From Allopusillimonas ginsengisoli (lineage in GTDB: Bacteria > Pseudomonadota > Gammaproteobacteria > Burkholderiales > Burkholderiaceae_B), in NCBI RefSeq assembly GCF_004153455.1, contig NZ_SDQE01000008.1, positions 119,218-183,217 of the forward strand: a stretch of 64,000 nucleotides of DNA. Direction: 5' to 3'. Positions 28,427-37,163 of the stretch are shown piece by piece; positions within the stretch are counted from its first letter, which is position 1; every line of letters starts with the position of its first letter. The position numbers were made by a program, and so were the translations under genes. Under the pieces are notes generated by a model. The model was not told the origin of the DNA. It saw nothing but the letters and a program-made list of their open reading frames with translations, and ran no database searches.

Positions 28427-29701
28427 TTACAGGCGCAGGTCGGATTCCTCGGCCGTCAACGCATACTTCAAGTCGTACAGCACGTGCTCGGGCTTACCCA
28501 GCGCGCGAATCGCCGCCGCGCCCATCTGCACGAACTGGTGATGCGAGACCGCCAGGATGATGGCGTCGTAGGCGCCATCGGCCGGCTTGTCGATGGGCGT
28601 GATGCCGTATTCGTTCTGAGCTTCCTGGGCCTCGACCCACGGATCGTACACATCGACCTCGATGTTGTATTCGCCCAGTTCCTTGACAATGTCCACCACC
28701 CGCGTGTTGCGCAGGTCCGGGCAGTTCTCCTTGAAGGTCAGCCCCATGACCAGCACCCGCGAGCCCTGCACCTGGATGCAGCGCATCGTCATGGCCTTGA
28801 CCAGTTGCGAGACCACGTATCCGCCCATCGAGTCATTGAGCCGGCGACCGGCCAGGATGATCTCCGGGTGGTAGCCGATGGACTGCGCCTTGTGCGTCAG
28901 GTAGTACGGATCCACGCCTATGCAGTGCCCGCCCACCAACCCCGGGCGAAACGGCAGAAAGTTCCACTTGGTGCCGGCCGCTTCAAGCACGGCCTGCGTA
29001 TCGATGCCCATCTTGTTGAAGATCAGCGCCAGTTCATTGATCAGCGCTATGTTCACATCGCGCTGGGTGTTCTCGATGACCTTGGCCGCCTCGGCCACGC
29101 GGATGGACGGCGCCTTGTGGGTGCCTGCCACGATGATTTCACTGTACAGCGCATTGACCAGGTCGGCCACCTCGGGCGTGGAGCCGGAGGTGACTTTCTT
29201 GATGGTGGACACCCGATGCTCTTTATCGCCCGGATTGATGCGCTCGGGGCTATAGCCGGCAAAGAAGTCTTCGTTAAAGCGCAGGCCCGAGATGCGCTCG
29301 AGCACCGGCACGCAGTCTTCTTCGGTCGCACCCGGATAGACCGTGGATTCGTAGATGACGATGTCGCCGCGCTTGAGGATCTTGCCGATGGTTTCGCTGG
29401 CGCGGATCAAAGGGGTCAGGTCGGGCTGCTTGTATTCGTCGATCGGCGTGGGAACGGTCACGATGAAGACATTGGCCTGGGCCAGATGCTCGGCTTCGTG
29501 ACTGAATGACAGCCCCTGCGACTGCGCCAGCTCTGCCTCGCTGACTTCCAGCGTGTGGTCGGTGCCCTGCCTGAGCTCGGCGATACGGCGCGCATTGATG
29601 TCAAAGCCCAGCACGGAACGCTTCTTGCCAAACTCCACCGCCAGCGGCAGGCCGACATAACCCAATCCTACTACCGCGAGTTTCACATCTTCAATCTGCA
29701 A
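28427..29701 (-). CDS. tviB: UDP-N-acetylglucosamine 6-dehydrogenase (TviB/WbpO type)
   Basis: The 424-residue nucleotide-sugar dehydrogenase oxidises UDP-GlcNAc or UDP-GalNAc to the uronic acid. It has the NAD site [16 protein letters not shown] (residues 9-24), VPTPID, ESTVYPG, and the catalytic Cys in [16 protein letters not shown] (about 258-273), followed by [19 protein letters not shown] sequence. It begins with a TTG codon behind GGAGA, which gives the usual family N-terminus. It is the second gene of the glycan operon after the initiating transferase. Confidence 0.93.
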   Translation of the reverse strand: MQIEDVKLAVVGLGYVGLPLAVEFGKKRSVLGFDINARRIAELRQGTDHTLEVSEAELAQSQGLSFSHEAEHLAQANVFIVTVPTPIDEYKQPDLTPLIRASETIGKILKRGDIVIYESTVYPGATEEDCVPVLERISGLRFNEDFFAGYSPERINPGDKEHRVSTIKKVTSGSTPEVADLVNALYSEIIVAGTHKAPSIRVAEAAKVIENTQRDVNIALINELALIFNKMGIDTQAVLEAAGTKWNFLPFRPGLVGGHCIGVDPYYLTHKAQSIGYHPEIILAGRRLNDSMGGYVVSQLVKAMTMRCIQVQGSRVLVMGLTFKENCPDLRNTRVVDIVKELGEYNIEVDVYDPWVEAQEAQNEYGITPIDKPADGAYDAIILAVSHHQFVQMGAAAIRALGKPEHVLYDLKYALTAEESDLRL

Positions 29702-29775
29702 CTTGATTCTCCCACGCTGTACGCTAAAAAATAAATTTTAAAGGCTGATATAGATTGCCGCGGCGAACTATCCGA

Positions 29776-30915
29776 TTATTTTGGAGGCTTGTCGCGCCCA
29801 AGCGAAGGCAGCAGCAGCCAGGATGGCCGCCTCCAGGACACCAGCCGCGAATAAAGCCATAGATACACCGCCGTGAACATGAGTATGCTCCCGCACAGTA
29901 TCCAGGCGCTATCCCACCAAATGGTGGCAGGCACCAGGCCAATCAAAGCCAGCACCCATAGATACGGCGAAGTCATGGCATTGCACAAGGCGGGGACCGC
30001 GTGGCGCCGGTCGCGGCTGAAGGTAACGCGCACCAGCCTGCGAAACACCAATTGGTGCAGGTGCAAGGCATCGGGCTGGTCAACCGGCGTGCCACGCTTG
30101 AATCGGCGGCGCCAAATCGAGAAAATGGTTTCAAACACGGGGTAGAACAGCACTGCCAGCGCGTAGAAAGGCGACACGCTTGGGTTGCGCACCACCAACT
30201 GCACAGCCAGCTCGGCCAGCATGAATCCCAGAAAATACGCCCCGCCATCGCCCAGAAACACCCGGCCAAAGGGAAAATTCCAGACCAGAAACCCCAGTGT
30301 GGCCGACGCGAGCGCCGTCGAAATCAGAAAAATGGGAATATCCTGAACCTGCAAGGCAACCAATGCCAGCGAAATGGCCATCAGCGTGGCGATCATTCCC
30401 GCAAGGCCGTTCATGCCATCGACAATATTCAGGGCATGCGTACAGCCGCCCACCGCAATCATTGTAAAAAGCAGGGACACGGGCCAGTACGCCAGGATCA
30501 TGTCCGCCCAGGGCAGGCCAACCCGAGAAACGCCGCCCAACAGCCACCAGGCAATGGCGGCAGACAAAAAAGCCGCCAGCAGGCGCTTGCCCGCACCGAT
30601 GTCCTTGGTCAGGTCTTCGAGCAGGCCAGCGACGAACACCGGCATGACGGCAATGAACAACACCGGCCAAAGCCAGGTAAGTGTCATGTTGCTGGGGCCA
30701 AGGACCAACAGGCCCGCCAGACTGCCCGCGACGACCGCCAGCCCGCCTACACGGGGCGTGGACCGCGAATGGCTGGCCTGGGGCTTGTTCAGGTCTGTAT
30801 CACCGGTTAGCTTGCCGTGCCAGCGTTCGGACACGACAATCAGGCCGCCCACCATGAACGCGACAATACAGATATAGAACCAGGTGAAGGATTCCCAAAG
30901 CTGAGGCGACAACAC
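29776..30915 (-). CDS. WecA-family undecaprenyl-phosphate sugar-1-phosphate transferase
   Basis: The 379-residue polytopic enzyme (about 11 helices) transfers a HexNAc-1-phosphate to undecaprenyl phosphate, the first step of glycan assembly. Family motifs are LLEDLTKDIGAGKR, the nucleotide/Mg loop NIVDGMNGLAG (about 155-165) and FGRVFLGDGGAYFLGFMLAEL (about 205-225). The C-terminal HLHQLVFRR resembles WbpL/TagO-like enzymes. It starts with GTG behind AGGAT and heads the minus-strand glycan operon. Confidence 0.92.
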   Translation of the reverse strand: MLSPQLWESFTWFYICIVAFMVGGLIVVSERWHGKLTGDTDLNKPQASHSRSTPRVGGLAVVAGSLAGLLVLGPSNMTLTWLWPVLFIAVMPVFVAGLLEDLTKDIGAGKRLLAAFLSAAIAWWLLGGVSRVGLPWADMILAYWPVSLLFTMIAVGGCTHALNIVDGMNGLAGMIATLMAISLALVALQVQDIPIFLISTALASATLGFLVWNFPFGRVFLGDGGAYFLGFMLAELAVQLVVRNPSVSPFYALAVLFYPVFETIFSIWRRRFKRGTPVDQPDALHLHQLVFRRLVRVTFSRDRRHAVPALCNAMTSPYLWVLALIGLVPATIWWDSAWILCGSILMFTAVYLWLYSRLVSWRRPSWLLLPSLGRDKPPK

Positions 30916-31010
30916 AAAGATCCTATGAGATAGAGAGCGCTGCCGATATTATCGGCCGCATTGACAGCAATCTAGGCACTTGAGAAAAAATAAACGTAAC
31001 AATACCTAAA

Positions 31011-31180
31011 AAAGAAAAAAAAAGCCCGAGATCGTGAGATCTCGGGCTAAATCCACCAAAGGAGGAGGGTGGAGGAGACAACCGTGGCATGTCGCCGCTA
31101 CGAAAGCCTCGCGCATTGCGCTTTAGCTTGAGACCAGTGACTGAGGGTTTACCCGCTGCAATCACGTTGCGACATCCAAT
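31011..31180 (-). ncRNA. Candidate small RNA with repeated anti-Shine-Dalgarno motifs
   Basis: A transcript of about 170 bases is predicted from a promoter at 31187-31215 to a very strong terminator: the stem AGCCCGAGATC / GATCTCGGGCT (31023-31048) with a 4-base loop, followed on the minus strand by nine Ts, a C and six Ts. Just ahead of the terminator the RNA reads UCUCCUCC then CCUCCUCCU (31058-31082), complementary to ribosome-binding sites. The only in-frame ATG reads straight through the terminator, so it is unlikely to be coding. It could instead be a terminated leader of the glycan operon. Confidence 0.6.
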
Positions 31181-31186
31181 AACTGA

Positions 31187-31215
31187 ATTGTATAGCCTTA
31201 GTTTGTGCGTTGCAA
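31187..31215 (-). promoter_or_regulatory. Sigma70-like promoter of the small RNA
   Basis: On the minus strand TTGCAA (31210-31215) and TACAAT (31187-31192) are spaced by exactly 17 bases. Transcription would begin near 31180. Confidence 0.65.
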
Positions 31216-31337
31216 GATATAAAACCAAAAAAACTGTAACAGTGTTGTGATGTTGCGTTTTTCATACTATGCCATAGGGCGGATGGGCAAGGCGTAAGTA
31301 AGTGTTATTACGGATTGCCAGGCGTAGCCGAGGTTTC

Positions 31338-32030
31338 TCAGATTCGGTACGCGGTCGTTGTCATGACGCGGGACATCGCCCGCATGGCCAACCTGATGGG
31401 CCCCGGCAGCTTGTGCGCCCCGTTTGATTCCGCGGTATTTCGGTGCTGAATTTCGTCGTCCCGCATCTGGGTCACGATGCGTCGCGAACGTTCGTCGCCA
31501 CGCGGAAGCTCGCTTAAATGCTTGTCCAAGTGCTGTTCAACCTGCTTTTCGGTTTCGGCCATGAACCCCAGATTTCGACTGACGCCTGCCCTGCTGGCCA
31601 ATACGCCGAGCGAGAACGATCCGGCATACCAGAGCGGATTGAGCAAACTCGGGCGGCTTTGCAGTTCGTTGATGCGGTCGCGGCACCACACAAGGTGATC
31701 GACCTCTTCGGCTGCCGCCTTGTAGAGCACCTTCTGAATTGCTGCATCGCGGCAAAAAAGCGCCTGGCCACGGTACAAAGCCTGGGCGCAAATCTCGCCC
31801 ACATGGTTAACCCGCATAAGACCCGCCGCATGTTTCTGCTCTTCGGGTGTCAGGGCTTGCGGGTCCTCGTGAGCGACCAGGACTTCAGGTTTGCCCGCGG
31901 GGTTGGGCCGGCTGGCCTGGGCAGACCCGCCCAGCACCTGCGCCGCGCGACCCGCCTCTGCCAGCACGCGATCCAGAACACTCATATGGCGCGTGAAGGC
32001 TTGCTTTCCGGAATCGATCGCATTTTGCAT
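31338..32030 (-). CDS. coq7: Coq7 ubiquinone biosynthesis hydroxylase
   Basis: The 230-residue di-iron monooxygenase carries out the last hydroxylation in ubiquinone synthesis (demethoxyubiquinone hydroxylase). Carboxylate/His motifs of the ferritin-like fold are visible: MRVNHVGEICAQALYRGQ, AAAEEVDHLVWCRDRI, and QMRDDEIQHRNTAE near the C-terminus. The ATG at 32030 has AAGGA 9 bases upstream, so I prefer it; an ATG at 31985 (MSVLDRVLAEAG) gives a more usual N-terminus. It is downstream of the cytochrome oxidase genes but probably independent. Confidence 0.93.
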   Translation of the reverse strand: MQNAIDSGKQAFTRHMSVLDRVLAEAGRAAQVLGGSAQASRPNPAGKPEVLVAHEDPQALTPEEQKHAAGLMRVNHVGEICAQALYRGQALFCRDAAIQKVLYKAAAEEVDHLVWCRDRINELQSRPSLLNPLWYAGSFSLGVLASRAGVSRNLGFMAETEKQVEQHLDKHLSELPRGDERSRRIVTQMRDDEIQHRNTAESNGAHKLPGPIRLAMRAMSRVMTTTAYRI

Positions 32031-32060
32031 GACATGTGTCCTTGAACCAATACATCTTCA

Positions 32061-32702
32061 TTATCGCAAAAAGTCCCAGATCCGACGACGCCAGACCCAG
32101 AACCAGATGGCCGGAAGCAAAATAGACAAGGCCACGAGCCCATTGCCGGCGATTTCCTGATCATCCAGCAAATAGAAATTGCACAGCCTGACGGGATTAT
32201 CGCGATACAGCAGCCCGACAATCGCCGTCATCCAGCAGAAATTACCGATAAAGAAAACCTGAATGACGATATTTGCACGCCGCAGGGAATGATAAAGCAC
32301 CCATCCGGCGATCAACACGCTGACGTACTTGGACAGCGCTGCCGGCCAGGATAATAAAACCTCGTCCAGCGCCTTGGGGATCATCCAGTATGCACCCACC
32401 AGATTGAAAAACAACAACCCGGCCAGCCCGTGCCCATTGAATCCGGACAGCCAGGCCCATGCATCGCGGTCGCGCAGAACCCACGCACGGGCAAAGCACA
32501 GCCCCGAAAAAAGAATCAAAGGGATATGGACCAGCATATGCAAGGACATCGTCCGCGTGAGCGGCCGGTCCAGAACCACCGCCAGCAGCAGCAATAGCCA
32601 GCCGGCATACAACCAGGGTCTGGCACCCCACGCCCCCGGCCGGAACAGACTGCCCCAGCGACCGATTCGGCCCTGCATGTCTACACGGCGATCTGTCGTC
32701 AT
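32061..32702 (-). CDS. Membrane protein of the oxidase cluster (possibly CtaG-like)
   Basis: The 213-residue protein has about six hydrophobic helices with few charged loops. TRTMSLHMLVHIPLILFSG places two His residues in a helix, faintly like the copper-handling CtaG assembly proteins. A helix-loop NFYLLDDQEIAGNGLVALS follows near the end. Its start overlaps the SCO gene stop by 4 bases (ATGA), so it is translated with the oxidase genes and probably helps assemble the enzyme. The family assignment is weak. Confidence 0.6.
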   Translation of the reverse strand: MTTDRRVDMQGRIGRWGSLFRPGAWGARPWLYAGWLLLLLAVVLDRPLTRTMSLHMLVHIPLILFSGLCFARAWVLRDRDAWAWLSGFNGHGLAGLLFFNLVGAYWMIPKALDEVLLSWPAALSKYVSVLIAGWVLYHSLRRANIVIQVFFIGNFCWMTAIVGLLYRDNPVRLCNFYLLDDQEIAGNGLVALSILLPAIWFWVWRRRIWDFLR

Positions 32703-33391
32703 GGCAGCATCTCCTGCACCGCCTCATCACGCAATGCAGCCTCAACGCGCGCCTGGACTGGCGATGCCGCCTCTTTGGGAGGGGCCGCGCGCCGCGACAC
32801 ATAGCCCAGCACGGCGTCCCGGTTGCCGATATCGAGGATGCGCTCCAGACGCCCCCCCGGGGTCACAACATGGTAGGCGGCATTGTGTTCGAACTGCCCG
32901 TAAGGCGCGGGTATGACAATAATGCCAAATGCGTCGAGCAGCGCCTTTCGCTGCGTGGCATCAGTAAGGGTCGCAAACTGCCACAGATCCGTGTCTGCCC
33001 GCATGCCAGCTGCGTACCGCGTCAGGTACGCCTGGGTATCGGCGGGATCGAAACTAAGGCTGAGTATGCGCACCTGCCCGCCCAGCCCTTGCGCTTTCAG
33101 TTGCGCCTGCAATTGCTGCAGCTCGGACCCCATCGCCAGGCAGATCGAGATGCAGCGTGTGTACATAAAGTTGATGACGGTCAGGCGCCCATCGTCACGC
33201 AAGAGCCTGGATAAGGTCGTGGCCTCGCCGGACGCAGTACCCAATGCCGCATCGGGCAGCTGCCGTGGTGAACGGGCGATGTCGGCCCGGCGGGCCGACT
33301 CCGTAGTCACCACCGTAAAACGGTCGGTCTGGGCATACAGCACAGCCATGCCGCCAACGCATACCAGCAGCAGCGCCAGCAGTGTCTTCAT
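32699..33391 (-). CDS. SCO1/SenC family copper chaperone
   Basis: The 230-residue thioredoxin-fold protein is held by an N-terminal membrane anchor (residues 3-20). The copper site is complete: CxxxC in YTRCISIC (about residues 80-87) and the distal His in EHNAAYHVV. LSFDPADTQAYLTRY is also conserved. It would deliver copper to the neighbouring haem-copper oxidase or act as a thiol reductase. The C-terminal 35 residues (PPKEAASPVQARVEAALRDE) extend beyond the usual domain end. It follows the cytochrome c gene by one base. Confidence 0.92.
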   Translation of the reverse strand: MKTLLALLLVCVGGMAVLYAQTDRFTVVTTESARRADIARSPRQLPDAALGTASGEATTLSRLLRDDGRLTVINFMYTRCISICLAMGSELQQLQAQLKAQGLGGQVRILSLSFDPADTQAYLTRYAAGMRADTDLWQFATLTDATQRKALLDAFGIIVIPAPYGQFEHNAAYHVVTPGGRLERILDIGNRDAVLGYVSRRAAPPKEAASPVQARVEAALRDEAVQEMLP

Positions 33392-33392
33392 G

Positions 33393-33989
33393 CTATTTCA
33401 TCGCCTGGAGCTCTGCATCTCCATTCCAGGGTGCTTCATGCGAGGCGGTCGCCTCCCGTTCCGTCTTGGCCATGGCTTGATCCACCTCGCCACTGTCGTT
33501 GCCGAAACTTGTGCGCAGGTGGCTGGCAAGCGCCGCGATCTCCGCGTCGTCGAGCTTGTCTTTGAAGGCCGGCATCATGCCGTTGTATTTGTTGCCGTTG
33601 ACGGTCAATTCTCCAGTAATGCCATGCAGAATAATCTGCACCAGCGTTTCAGGCTTGCCAATCACCCACTCGGAATCCGCCAGCGGCGGGAAGACCCCAG
33701 GCAAGCCGGCCCCGGTCGCCTGGTGACAGGCAACACAATGCGCGGTGTAGAGCTGCCCGCCATCGACCTTGCCGCCTGCGGCAGCGGCCGCCACCTTGAA
33801 ATCCGCCGCCGTGCGGCGGTCGCCATAAGAGGGCGGGTTCGGTTCATAGGCAAGATAAAGATAGCCAATCGACCAGATGAATAGCCCCGCGACAATGGCA
33901 ACGACCAGCCAGGGCACGGGCCGGTTGCCCTCATAAGGTTCAGGCATCTCCCGTTGCTGGGCCTGCGTTTTTTTGGATTGTTCCGACAT
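33393..33989 (-). CDS. Membrane-anchored c-type cytochrome (CcoP-like)
   Basis: The 198-residue protein has one membrane helix (about residues 25-45, PWLVVAIVAGLFIWSIGYLYL) and a periplasmic mono-haem cytochrome c domain. The haem motif is CVACH (about 82-86) and the axial Met lies in NGMMPAFKDKL. YLAYEPNPPSYGDRRT is reminiscent of alternative oxidase cytochromes. It is half the size of true di-haem CcoP. The start at 33989 has GGAG 8 bases upstream. It lies after the CcoO-like gene. Confidence 0.9.
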   Translation of the reverse strand: MSEQSKKTQAQQREMPEPYEGNRPVPWLVVAIVAGLFIWSIGYLYLAYEPNPPSYGDRRTAADFKVAAAAAGGKVDGGQLYTAHCVACHQATGAGLPGVFPPLADSEWVIGKPETLVQIILHGITGELTVNGNKYNGMMPAFKDKLDDAEIAALASHLRTSFGNDSGEVDQAMAKTEREATASHEAPWNGDAELQAMK

Positions 33990-34043
33990 TCTGTTCTCCG
34001 ACGACAGTTCCATGGCAGGCCGGCCTGCGGCCGGCGCCAGAGA

Positions 34044-34655
34044 TTATTCGCTTTGCGCGGCCTCAGCTTCCTGCCCGGGCGGCGGCGGGACTGGATACGT
34101 GCGGTCGAGCGAAATCAGGTATTCGACAAGGTCCAGGGCCTCGGGCTTGGCGACCACCACCTTGCCTGGCGGCTCATAGCCTGGCGGCAGATGAACCACT
34201 TTGTCGCCCTCCTCGGCCTTGTCCTTGACTTCGAAGAGATAGGGATAAGACGGCATGATGCTGCCCGGCGCATAGGCGCGCGGCTGGTACAGGTGGCCCA
34301 GTTGCCAGTCCACGCTGGGCTGGCGCGCGCCAATATTGAGCAGATCGGGGCCCGTGCGCATGGTGCCAAGCAAATGCGGGTGGTCGTAGTAGTAGTCCTC
34401 CGCCACCGGCGCCCTGCCCCAGCCGCGGCTGAAGTCCGGCGCCTGCTGCTGGGCCCGCGGCTGCTGGGTGTGACAGTAAACACAGCCGTTGTCGATGTAC
34501 TGCTGGCGCCCGCGCAGTTGCTGCGAGCTGTAAGGCTTCAGATCCGCCGGCGGCTCCAGGTCCGACAGCTGCATATAAGGCAGAACAACCAGTGTGGCAG
34601 TCGCCAGGGCGAGCGTCACCATGGCGCCGCCCAAAAGTTTGTATTCGCTTTCCAT
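34044..34655 (-). CDS. cbb3-type oxidase mono-haem cytochrome subunit (CcoO-like)
   Basis: The 203-residue protein has an N-terminal membrane helix (about residues 8-28) and the CcoO/FixO pattern: YIDNGCVYCHTQQ (haem CxxCH about 58-62), DHPHLLGTMRTGPDLLNIGAR and HLYQPRAYAPGSIMPSYPYLFE, which supplies the axial Met. It passes electrons to the haem-copper subunit encoded 3 bases upstream. A Pro/Glu-rich tail ends it. Confidence 0.95.
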   Translation of the reverse strand: MESEYKLLGGAMVTLALATATLVVLPYMQLSDLEPPADLKPYSSQQLRGRQQYIDNGCVYCHTQQPRAQQQAPDFSRGWGRAPVAEDYYYDHPHLLGTMRTGPDLLNIGARQPSVDWQLGHLYQPRAYAPGSIMPSYPYLFEVKDKAEEGDKVVHLPPGYEPPGKVVVAKPEALDLVEYLISLDRTYPVPPPPGQEAEAAQSE

Positions 34656-34657
34656 GA

Positions 34658-36328
34658 TCAGGCTTCCTGGGCAACAACGCTGTCCAGCGACGGAGTGCGT
34701 TTGTGAAACAAGGCCGGGCCGACGCGCTTGCGGCCATAGCGCAAGGCCATCGTGACAAAGTGAAAGGCAAATACAATGTGGCCGAGGGTCATGATGGCGC
34801 CACCCACGGTGCGCGACTCAAGATAGGGAATGGTGAGACGCACCGAATCCATGAAAGGACGCGTGGCATCGAGCATGGCAATCCCCTGCAGCCAGCCGCC
34901 TATAGTCAGGCCAATAAAATACACACTGAAGCCGACGACAACCAGCCAGAAATGCAGGGCGATCAGCCTGGGGTAAGGCCATTCCCATGACATGACGCGC
35001 GGCATCACAAAATAAATCGCGCCAAACATGACCAATGAGAAGAACCCATACAGGCCAAGATGCGCATGCGCTACCGTGAAATGCGTGAAGTGCGTCACGG
35101 TATTGATGCTGCGCAGCGCTTCGAACGAACCCTGAACCGAACTCAAGGTATACATCATGCCCCCGAGCACAATGAATCGCAGTGTGGGCGAGTAGATCAA
35201 GGTCTTGAAGTGATGGCGCATCGTCAGGTGCTGGTTCACCGAGAACGCCAGCACCGGTACGATCATCATCATGCTCTGCACGATAGACAGTGTGACCAGC
35301 CAGCTGGGTACCGGCCCGCCCACCAGGTGGTGCCCGCCCACCTGCCCATAGAAGAAGGCCAGCGCCCAGAAACCGATCAGGGACAAGTTGTAGGACTGGA
35401 TCGGGCGCCCGATGATCTTGGGCAGGAAGTAGTACACCGAGGCCAGCGCCACTGGGGTGTAGAACAGACCCAGCACGTTATGGCCGAACCACCAGTTCAT
35501 CGTGGCCTGCTGCACGCCAAAATGCACGCTGGGCAGGTTGCCGACCAGAAACAGAATGGGAAACCAGAACAGCGCTGCGCCCATGTACCAGATCGACACA
35601 TACAAGTGCTTGACCTTGCGGTTCTGCAGGGTGAACACCAGCGGCAATCCGATCAATGCACCGCCGACCACGAACAGAATGTCGACCTGCCAGGGGATCT
35701 CAAGCCACTCCAGCCCATCGCTGAAGCCCGCGGCAATGCTGCCCAGTCCCGCGATCAGCGCCGCGTTCCACAGCATGCAGCCCAGCAATGCAAAACGTCC
35801 GCCCATCAGCTCGCTCTTGAGCAGGCGCGGCAGCGTCCACATGGCAACGCCGAACGCCGCCATGGGGGCCCAGCCATAGGCCACCGCATTCAGATGCAAG
35901 GTACGCATCCGGCCAAAGGTCAGCCAGGCGTACTGGGTCAGAAAATCGGGCTCGTGCAGCTTGTAGGAGCTGATCAGGCCAGCCACCGAGGCAAAGACCA
36001 GCCAGACAATTGCACAGGACAGAAACACGAAAACGACCCAGGCGGACGAACGGTCGGCCTGTATCCGATCGGCCAGCTCCTGACGCGCGAGCGCCTCATC
36101 GGCGGGCGCAAGCGAGGTATGGGTGGCGTCGACAGCCTGTTGCAAGGCCTTCTGCTGCGCCGCCGTGGCGGAAGGTTCTTCCACCTTGCCGATCTCTCCT
36201 TCGGAGAAAATGACGTTGGCGGCCGCTGGATTATCATCAAAAAGATGATGCCGTAGTGACCAAATGAAGACAAACAGGCCGGTCACCGACAAGACAAATG
36301 TCAGCAACAGTATGACGGTAGTGTTCAT
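34658..36328 (-). CDS. cbb3-like haem-copper oxidase catalytic subunit with CcoS-like N-terminus
   Basis: The 556-residue protein is the subunit I of a C-type (cbb3-like) terminal oxidase: a GRMRTLHLNAVAYG haem-ligand His, CuB ligands in WWFGHNVLGLFYTP and GGHHLVGG, and the haem pair FTHFTVAHAHLGLYGF. About 12 core helices are present. Ahead of them lies an extra helix (residues 5-25) followed by RHHLFDDNPAAANVIF and a charged, helical linker to about 95. That first part resembles CcoS, the small assembly protein normally encoded separately. It starts the oxidase operon, followed by CcoO-like, cytochrome c, SCO and a membrane gene. Confidence 0.92.
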   Translation of the reverse strand: MNTTVILLLTFVLSVTGLFVFIWSLRHHLFDDNPAAANVIFSEGEIGKVEEPSATAAQQKALQQAVDATHTSLAPADEALARQELADRIQADRSSAWVVFVFLSCAIVWLVFASVAGLISSYKLHEPDFLTQYAWLTFGRMRTLHLNAVAYGWAPMAAFGVAMWTLPRLLKSELMGGRFALLGCMLWNAALIAGLGSIAAGFSDGLEWLEIPWQVDILFVVGGALIGLPLVFTLQNRKVKHLYVSIWYMGAALFWFPILFLVGNLPSVHFGVQQATMNWWFGHNVLGLFYTPVALASVYYFLPKIIGRPIQSYNLSLIGFWALAFFYGQVGGHHLVGGPVPSWLVTLSIVQSMMMIVPVLAFSVNQHLTMRHHFKTLIYSPTLRFIVLGGMMYTLSSVQGSFEALRSINTVTHFTHFTVAHAHLGLYGFFSLVMFGAIYFVMPRVMSWEWPYPRLIALHFWLVVVGFSVYFIGLTIGGWLQGIAMLDATRPFMDSVRLTIPYLESRTVGGAIMTLGHIVFAFHFVTMALRYGRKRVGPALFHKRTPSLDSVVAQEA

Positions 36329-36693
36329 GTGTGTTCCAAGGCAAAGAATCTGAAACGCCTCTCTTCGCCCCCTGCTTGCTCGCTGGCGGGCTAAACGTTT
36401 CAGGTGAAAACAATTGCTATGCTACGTATTCTTTCTTTAAGATTAAGCAATTACCTTGATCCACATACGGTAATCTGACACCGCGCTGAGCGCTTTGCAG
36501 GCGCCGTAATCATGATGGCATCAGCCTTTCGCCGAAAAAGTGGGACATATTGTCCCAGTGGTCCAAAAGCAACAGAATTCACGGCATCGTGACGCTTTCA
36601 GGCGTCATTTCCCCGTTTCGTGCACGAGGTCCCGCGAGGGCAGCCGCGTGAAGCCGGTATCATTACACTTTACCCTGCAGCAGGAAGACGACT
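36329..36693. promoter_or_regulatory. Divergent regulatory region between oxidase operon and OsmC gene
   Basis: No gene is seen in these 365 bases. They hold a perfect palindrome TGGGACA-TAT-TGTCCCA (36541-36557) and an AT-rich stretch near 36400-36450 suited to promoters. A TTGAT half-site at 36456 is not enough to call an FNR/ANR box. Confidence 0.4.
36541..36557. promoter_or_regulatory. Perfect 17-base operator-like palindrome
   Basis: TGGGACATATTGTCCCA is perfectly symmetric in its 7-base arms and lies 137 bases upstream of the OsmC gene. A 14/17 match stands at 1206-1222 upstream of the DODA dioxygenase. The regulator is unknown. Confidence 0.5.
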
Positions 36694-37116
36694 ATGGAAT
36701 GCACAATAGACTGGCATGGCCCCGACGGCATGCTGTTCGTGGCCCGCACCGGCACCGGCCATGTCACCGCCATGGATGGCGCGCCCGACGGCGGCGGCAA
36801 CAATCTGGCGCCGCGCCCCATGGAAATGCTGCTCACCGGCGCGGGCGGCTGCGCCGCGTACGACGTCGTCCTGATTCTCAAGCGCGGACGCCACGCTGTC
36901 AGCCACTGCCAGGCCAAGCTCGAGGCGGAGCGCGCCACCACCGACCCCAAGGTCTTTACCAAGATACATTTTGCGTTTACCGTCACGGGGAAGAACCTGC
37001 CCCAGGCGGCGGTCGAACGCGCTGTGCAGCTATCGCACGAAAAATACTGCTCAGCCTCGGCCATGCTGGCCAAGACGGCAGAAATCACCCATTCCGTTAC
37101 GATCCAGGAAGGATAG
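36694..37116 (+). CDS. OsmC-family peroxide reductase-like protein
   Basis: The 140-residue OsmC/Ohr-fold protein has the two redox cysteines at residues 53 ([11 protein letters not shown]) and 119 (EKYCSAS), which reduce organic peroxides in the family. [13 protein letters not shown] is the helix signature. It belongs to the general OsmC/YhfA-like group rather than true Ohr. It starts behind GCAGGAAG and precedes thyA on the same strand by 47 bases. The palindrome upstream suggests regulation. Confidence 0.9.
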   Translation: MECTIDWHGPDGMLFVARTGTGHVTAMDGAPDGGGNNLAPRPMEMLLTGAGGCAAYDVVLILKRGRHAVSHCQAKLEAERATTDPKVFTKIHFAFTVTGKNLPQAAVERAVQLSHEKYCSASAMLAKTAEITHSVTIQEG

Positions 37117-37163
37117 CGCGCTGCGCGCCCCCCTCCCACCCGCCAATTCAATACGATTTCATC

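Noticed and set aside
31011..31090. Small ORF starting at the ATG at 31090 inside the predicted sRNA
   Set aside because: It reads through the terminator hairpin and U-tract without a stop, so it is unlikely to be translated as a discrete protein.
35060..36256. 398-codon open frame antisense to the oxidase subunit I
   Set aside because: His/Gln/Arg-rich translation typical of the reverse strand of a membrane-protein gene.
36456..36469. FNR/ANR box (TTGAT half-site) before the oxidase operon
   Set aside because: Only one half matches; the second half is ATACG instead of ATCAA.
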